Of a DNA stretch of 64,000 bases, positions 60,164-64,000 are shown piece after piece. The notes under the pieces are model-generated. The model had not been told where the DNA came from, did no database searches, and saw only the letters and a list, made by a program, of their open reading frames with translations. The position numbers and the translations under genes are program-made. This DNA is from Wocania_A spongiicola (GTDB lineage: Bacteria; Bacteroidota; Bacteroidia; Flavobacteriales; Flavobacteriaceae). Where the stretch lies: assembly GCF_023502325.1 (NCBI RefSeq), contig NZ_JAMFLZ010000005.1:124001-188000 (forward strand), in the 5' to 3' direction. The first letter of the stretch is position 1, and every line of letters begins with the position of its first letter.

Positions 60164-62056
60164 TTAGCCTTTTAGCCATGCTTTTCGCAATGCTTTTTGT
60201 TCATCGGTAGCATTTTCATTTGGTAAAATACCTTTTCCAGTTGTATACGTTTTAGTTGTTTTTGTTTTAATAACAACTTCTTCTTCTCCTCTATTTAAAA
60301 CAACCTCTATCTCTTTTCCTGGTTTCCAAGAAAACACCTCTTGTAAAATAGTATTGGCATTTTGCAATGTTAATGCAGTGCCGTTAATAGTTTTTATAAC
60401 GTCGTTAGGCTGTGCACCATTGTCTGCCCAAAAACTGTTTTTCAATACCATATCTGTAAAAAATATAGTCCCTTTTTGTCCATCTCCACTAACTATTGGT
60501 GCACCATTCATTAATATATAATTGGTCTCTACTTTACCCTCTCCAATTTTTAATCCTACTTTTTCGAAAAACTCATTATAGTTTATTGGTATATCACCAA
60601 TTACATGATCGTTAAAAAAGGTTCTTAGTGATGGATATGTCATAGCTACAATTTCGTCTATAATTTTGTCATCATCAAACGGTTTATTTTTTCCATATTT
60701 ATTTGATAATTCTTTCATTAAAGATAAAATACCTCGATTACCATTACTTTCTTCGCGCATTAAAATATCTATGCACATCCCAATTAAAGCGCCTTTTTGA
60801 TAAACGTTTATATATTGATCTTTATATGGTGCTTTTAAAACATTTTCGCTCATGATAGTAAAACTCATGGCGTCGTTCATTTGAGAGGCAGCTTGAATTT
60901 TACCCATCATTTTATTATAAAAAGAGGTCTCATCTACTAACCCTTCGCTAATTTGAAATAAAGAGGCAAAATATTCAGTAACGCCCTCATACATCCATAA
61001 ATGCTTAGAGAATGTTGGGTTGTTATAATCAAAATAATGCACATCTTCAGAGTGCACACTTAGTGGAGTTACAATATGAAAAAACTCATGAGATACAACA
61101 TCAATCATACCTTCATCAAGAGCTTCTTTGGACATTGACTCTGGCATAACAACTACAGTTGATGTATGATGCTCTAAAGCTCCAAAACCTTTTGGAGAAG
61201 TTTCTTTTCCATCAGATAAGTACAAATAAATGTCGTAACGTGGTGTTGTATTAACATCTCCTAAATAAGCCTTTTGAGCTTTCATCATATTATAAATCGT
61301 TTCTTTTAACGATTTAGCTGAATGCACCTTGTTTGGTGAGTATACGCTCAAAACTATTTTAATATCGCCTACTAAAAACTCTTCAACATCCATATTTCCA
61401 TACATCATTGGATTATCTGTAATGTCAAAATATCTAGGGGCAAAATAACTTGTTATTGTGTTTTTACCATCCTCAGTTTGCTTAGAACCGATATTTTGTA
61501 ATGCAGATGTGCGCGCTAAATCAGTTTTGGCTGTGACATCTAATTTGTATTGATTATTTTTTAGTGAATCAAAATATCCAATAAAACCATGTAAATTCAA
61601 TACATAATTATTTTCTTCAATATTAGTTCCCGATGGTGAAAACGGAGTTTCTTTGCCTATACCTCCTTCAGCTTCAATATCAAAAGTATCATTTACTAAA
61701 TAAGTTATTTTATCAAGTTCAGTAGCATTAGCAATCGTCCAAGAATTGTCATCAACTTTAGTAGCTACCATTTCGTTTCCTTTATAATCAAAAGCTTTGA
61801 AATCATCAACATAACTTCCAAAATTACTTACTGAATAAGTTCCTTGAACAACTTTTGGTAGTCGATATGTTACCGTTTCAACTGTAAAACGCCCTGGGTT
61901 TATGGTAACTGGTGCTTTATCGTCTACGACATTATTTAAATCTATTGCTGTTTCAATTGGTAAGCTTGTTGCTAAATCGTTAACATTATTTTTTGTTGAA
62001 CCACAACTTGCTAATAAAATACCTGCAAATAATGCAGTTAGTGTTCTATTCTTCAT
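60164..62056 (-). CDS. M61 family (glycyl aminopeptidase-like) lipoprotein peptidase with PDZ
   Basis: A 630-aa zinc metallopeptidase anchored as a lipoprotein (signal peptide ending LLASCGS, Cys18). Zinc ligands are His323, His327 in VVSHEFFHIV and Glu357 in MYEGVTEY, with Glu324 as catalytic base. The N-terminal ~290 residues form the M61 beta domain, and residues about 520-610 look like a PDZ domain (FWADNGAQPNDVIKTINGTAL). It probably trims peptides at the membrane. Specificity is not predictable. It is divergent from the glycosyltransferase and ends at a terminator on its own strand. Confidence 0.9.
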   Translation of the reverse strand: MKNRTLTALFAGILLASCGSTKNNVNDLATSLPIETAIDLNNVVDDKAPVTINPGRFTVETVTYRLPKVVQGTYSVSNFGSYVDDFKAFDYKGNEMVATKVDDNSWTIANATELDKITYLVNDTFDIEAEGGIGKETPFSPSGTNIEENNYVLNLHGFIGYFDSLKNNQYKLDVTAKTDLARTSALQNIGSKQTEDGKNTITSYFAPRYFDITDNPMMYGNMDVEEFLVGDIKIVLSVYSPNKVHSAKSLKETIYNMMKAQKAYLGDVNTTPRYDIYLYLSDGKETSPKGFGALEHHTSTVVVMPESMSKEALDEGMIDVVSHEFFHIVTPLSVHSEDVHYFDYNNPTFSKHLWMYEGVTEYFASLFQISEGLVDETSFYNKMMGKIQAASQMNDAMSFTIMSENVLKAPYKDQYINVYQKGALIGMCIDILMREESNGNRGILSLMKELSNKYGKNKPFDDDKIIDEIVAMTYPSLRTFFNDHVIGDIPINYNEFFEKVGLKIGEGKVETNYILMNGAPIVSGDGQKGTIFFTDMVLKNSFWADNGAQPNDVIKTINGTALTLQNANTILQEVFSWKPGKEIEVVLNRGEEEVVIKTKTTKTYTTGKGILPNENATDEQKALRKAWLKG

Positions 62057-62151
62057 CTCTTTATAAATCTATGTTCTGTTTATTGACGCCGAAAATACCA
62101 TTATGTTACGACGTCCATTCTTAAGATTCTGTTAAAAAAAGAGGATTTATG

Positions 62152-62159
62152 TATATTCG
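62152..62159 (+). promoter_or_regulatory. Variant -7 box abutting the glycosyltransferase gene
   Basis: TATATTCG, one mismatch from TAnnTTTG, ends 4 bp before the ATG at 62164, which supports that start over the one at 62149. Confidence 0.3.
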
Positions 62160-62163
62160 TCGC

Positions 62164-63171
62164 ATGCAAAAACCCCTAATAAGTATATTAACACCTTTTA
62201 AAAACACAGAAGCGTTTTTAGAAGATTGCCTAAATTCTATTTTGAAACAAACTTATAGCAATTGGGAATTACTGATTGTTGACGATTCTTCTAGTGATTC
62301 TAGTAACAAAATAGTTCAATCATTTTCTAAAAAAGATAGTAGAATCATCCTTTTAAAGAATTCTGGAAATGGTATTATTGATGCCTTAAAACTAGCTTTT
62401 AAAAAAAGTAAAGGCGAGTTTATTACAAGAATGGATAGTGATGATGTAATGCGGCCTAACAAGTTAGAAGTGTTAGCAAATAAGCTTTTAGCTCACGGAA
62501 AAAAACATGTTGCCATAGGTTTGGTTAATTATTTTTCCGAGGAAGGTATAAAAAGTGGTTATAAAAGTTATGAAACTTGGCTGAATGGCTTAACTAAAAC
62601 TGGTAAAAATTATTCTGAGATTTATAAAGAGTGTGTGATTCCTTCTCCTTGTTGGATGATTCACAGAACAGATTTAATAGCTTGTGATGCTTTTAATCCA
62701 AACACCTACCCTGAAGATTACGATTTAGCTTTCAGGTTTTATAAATATAATTACAAATGTATCTCATGTAATGAAGTAATACATGACTGGCGCGATTATA
62801 GTTCGCGAACTTCAAGGACACATATACATTATGCCGAAAATCATTTTATAGATTTAAAACTCCACTATTTTTTAGAGCTAGATTACAACACAAACAAAAA
62901 GCTTGTGGTATGGGGAGCAGGAAACAAAGGAAAAACTATTGCTAAAAAACTGATTAAAGAAAATATCTCATTTGAATGGATTTGCGATAACCCAAACAAA
63001 ATTGGACGTGATATTTACGGAAAAATGCTACATTCCTTTAGTTTTTTAGCAACCATTAAAAACCCACAAAGCATAATAACAGTAGCTAATAAAAGTGCCC
63101 AAAAAGAGATTAAAGCTTATATGAATAAATTGCAAATGAAGCCTGTTAATGATTATATTTTCTTTTGTTAA
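62164..63171 (+). CDS. Family 2 glycosyltransferase with C-terminal nucleotide-binding-like domain
   Basis: A 335-aa protein. The N-terminal GT-A fold (about 1-200) has ISILTPFKNTEAFLEDCL, LIVDDSSSDSSNKI (nucleotide-sugar Asp) and the DxD in TRMDSDDVMRPNKLE. A short second part (about 245-335) begins NKKLVVWGAGNKGKTIAKKL, a Rossmann-like glycine motif seen in some sugar-modifying enzymes, with WICDNPNKIGRDIYGK. The start at 62164 is preferred over an in-frame ATG 15 bp upstream because the latter precedes the -7-like box. The sugar and acceptor are unknown. Confidence 0.85.
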   Translation: MQKPLISILTPFKNTEAFLEDCLNSILKQTYSNWELLIVDDSSSDSSNKIVQSFSKKDSRIILLKNSGNGIIDALKLAFKKSKGEFITRMDSDDVMRPNKLEVLANKLLAHGKKHVAIGLVNYFSEEGIKSGYKSYETWLNGLTKTGKNYSEIYKECVIPSPCWMIHRTDLIACDAFNPNTYPEDYDLAFRFYKYNYKCISCNEVIHDWRDYSSRTSRTHIHYAENHFIDLKLHYFLELDYNTNKKLVVWGAGNKGKTIAKKLIKENISFEWICDNPNKIGRDIYGKMLHSFSFLATIKNPQSIITVANKSAQKEIKAYMNKLQMKPVNDYIFFC

Positions 63172-63234
63172 TTAGCTATAAGCATATTTAAAAATTCATT
63201 TGCATTTTCTATATTAGCACAATCTAAAAACGCT

Positions 63235-64000
63235 ATGCAGTTTAAACACCCAGAACTTCTTTACGCACTATTTTTACTGCTAATTCCTATTATTGTTCAT
63301 TTATTTCAACTCAGAAAGTTTAAAAAAGTAGCTTTTACCAATGTGGCATTTTTAAAAGAAGCAACACTTAAAACACGTAAAAACTCTCAAATAAAAAAAT
63401 GGTTAGTGTTATGTACAAGGTTGCTGCTATTAGCTTCTATTATATTTGCTTTTGCACAACCATTTACTTCAAAAATTGATGCAATAAATATAAAAAAAGA
63501 AACCGTTATTTACTTAGATAACTCTTTTAGTATGCAAGCTAAAGGTAATAAAGGAGAGCTATTAAAACGTGCTGTTCAAGACATTATAAACAACGTGCCA
63601 GAGAACGAAAACATCTCATTATTTACAAACGATGCTGTTTATAAAAACACAACCATTAAAGCTATAAAAAATGATTTGTTACAGCTAGATTATACAGCAA
63701 ATACTTTAACCATAGAAGCAGCATTATTAAAAAGTAATACATTGTTAAAAAATAAAACTAATAGTTTAAACAACATAGTTTTTGTTTCTGATTTTCAATA
63801 TAATACAAGTGACTTAACTATTAAAAATGATTCATTAGTAAATCTACATTTTGTTAAGTTACAACCAGTAAATTCAAATAACATTTCTATAGATAGCACT
63901 TATATTTCTAATATATCGCCAACAAATATTGAGCTTACTGTACAATTAAAGAAAAACGGAGAAAAAATTGAAAGTGTTCCAGTGTCATTATTCAATAATG
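63235..64000 (+). CDS. BatA/VWA-domain membrane protein, C-terminus cut by window edge
   Basis: The first ~255 residues of a BatA-N domain protein. It opens MQFKHPELLYALFLLLIPII (first TM) followed by HLFQLRKFKKVAFTNVAFLKE, the conserved BatA N-terminal signature. A second TM lies at about 60-76 (LLLLASIIFAFAQ), and a von Willebrand A-type domain begins near residue 90 with the MIDAS-like YLDNSFSM (DxSxS). The reading frame runs off the right edge. In Bacteroidetes such proteins belong to aerotolerance-type or large membrane VWA loci. It lies 63 bp after the glycosyltransferase. Confidence 0.88.
   Translation, partial: MQFKHPELLYALFLLLIPIIVHLFQLRKFKKVAFTNVAFLKEATLKTRKNSQIKKWLVLCTRLLLLASIIFAFAQPFTSKIDAINIKKETVIYLDNSFSMQAKGNKGELLKRAVQDIINNVPENENISLFTNDAVYKNTTIKAIKNDLLQLDYTANTLTIEAALLKSNTLLKNKTNSLNNIVFVSDFQYNTSDLTIKNDSLVNLHFVKLQPVNSNNISIDSTYISNISPTNIELTVQLKKNGEKIESVPVSLFNN

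Noticed and set aside
1..64000. tRNA, rRNA, insertion sequences or prophage genes
   Set aside because: None could be recognised on reading both strands; no transposase, integrase or phage-structural motif was seen.

Overview
The window is a contiguous piece of chromosome from an AT-rich member of the Bacteroidetes, most likely family Flavobacteriaceae. Supporting signs are the Bacteroidetes -7 promoter box TAnnTTTG in front of many genes, the lack of obvious Shine-Dalgarno sequences, several TonB-dependent receptors with carboxypeptidase-D-like N-terminal domains, a FecI/FecR pair, DUF3857, DUF5916, DUF6146 and DUF6787 family proteins, and a 4Fe-4S ferredoxin / LuxC-type acyl-CoA reductase / serC / serA block. 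I see no rRNA, tRNA, CRISPR array, insertion sequence or prophage. The genus cannot be named from this sequence alone.

Layout. 1-10.2 kb: lpdA with a fabV-type enoyl reductase cut by the left edge, a Tat-exported ankyrin-like protein, an S41 lipoprotein protease, smpB, then secreted enzymes (NTF2-like protein, S15 peptidase, LamG-endonuclease/phosphatase) and pcm. 10.3-20.6 kb: a mostly co-directional run of Gfo/Idh/MocA oxidoreductase, 3-hydroxybutyryl-CoA dehydrogenase, DUF1015, DinB, YggS, a DnaQ exonuclease-GIY-YIG fusion, DUF3857/transglutaminase-like protein, a six-TM potassium channel with a zinc ribbon, miaA and a GNAT. 20.6-28.2 kb: an NtrC/NtrY-like two-component system divergent from an HlyD-ABC-FtsX efflux operon, with a sigma-54-type promoter and a perfect 17-bp inverted repeat between them. 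28.2-35.4 kb: parC, parE, an EamA transporter, an SRPBCC protein and ychF, all on the minus strand. 35.6-44.7 kb: ECF sigma factor, FecR anti-sigma, two tandem TonB-dependent receptors (the first with an STN signalling domain), then an SDR and a methyltransferase. 44.7-50 kb: agmatinase, ferredoxin, acyl-CoA reductase, serC, serA and DUF937. 50-53.6 kb: DUF6146 lipoprotein, then a DUF6787 protein, a His-rich 110-aa protein and a TonB-dependent receptor with a His/Asp/Glu-rich loop, probably for metal uptake. 53.6-64 kb: a small membrane protein, folE, a DUF5916 outer-membrane protein, lolD, a secreted Gfo/Idh/MocA protein, a TIGR02757 protein, an M61 lipoprotein peptidase, a glycosyltransferase and the start of a BatA/VWA gene cut by the right edge.

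Most notable: (1) the sigma-54 control region at 23416-23729, which contains a palindromic candidate activator site, a -24/-12 promoter and a 21-codon hydrophobic ORF ahead of the efflux genes; (2) ten perfect copies of the heptamer TTTTAAC directly abutting the exonuclease/GIY-YIG gene, whose conserved reading frame has no ATG, GTG or TTG start and seems to begin at ATT; (3) a metal-receptor module with a metal-binding-like small protein and a 9-bp hairpin in its leader; (4) three short palindromic intergenic elements that look like degenerate dispersed repeats. Several genes have a -7 box so close to the start codon that their mRNAs would be leaderless or nearly so.
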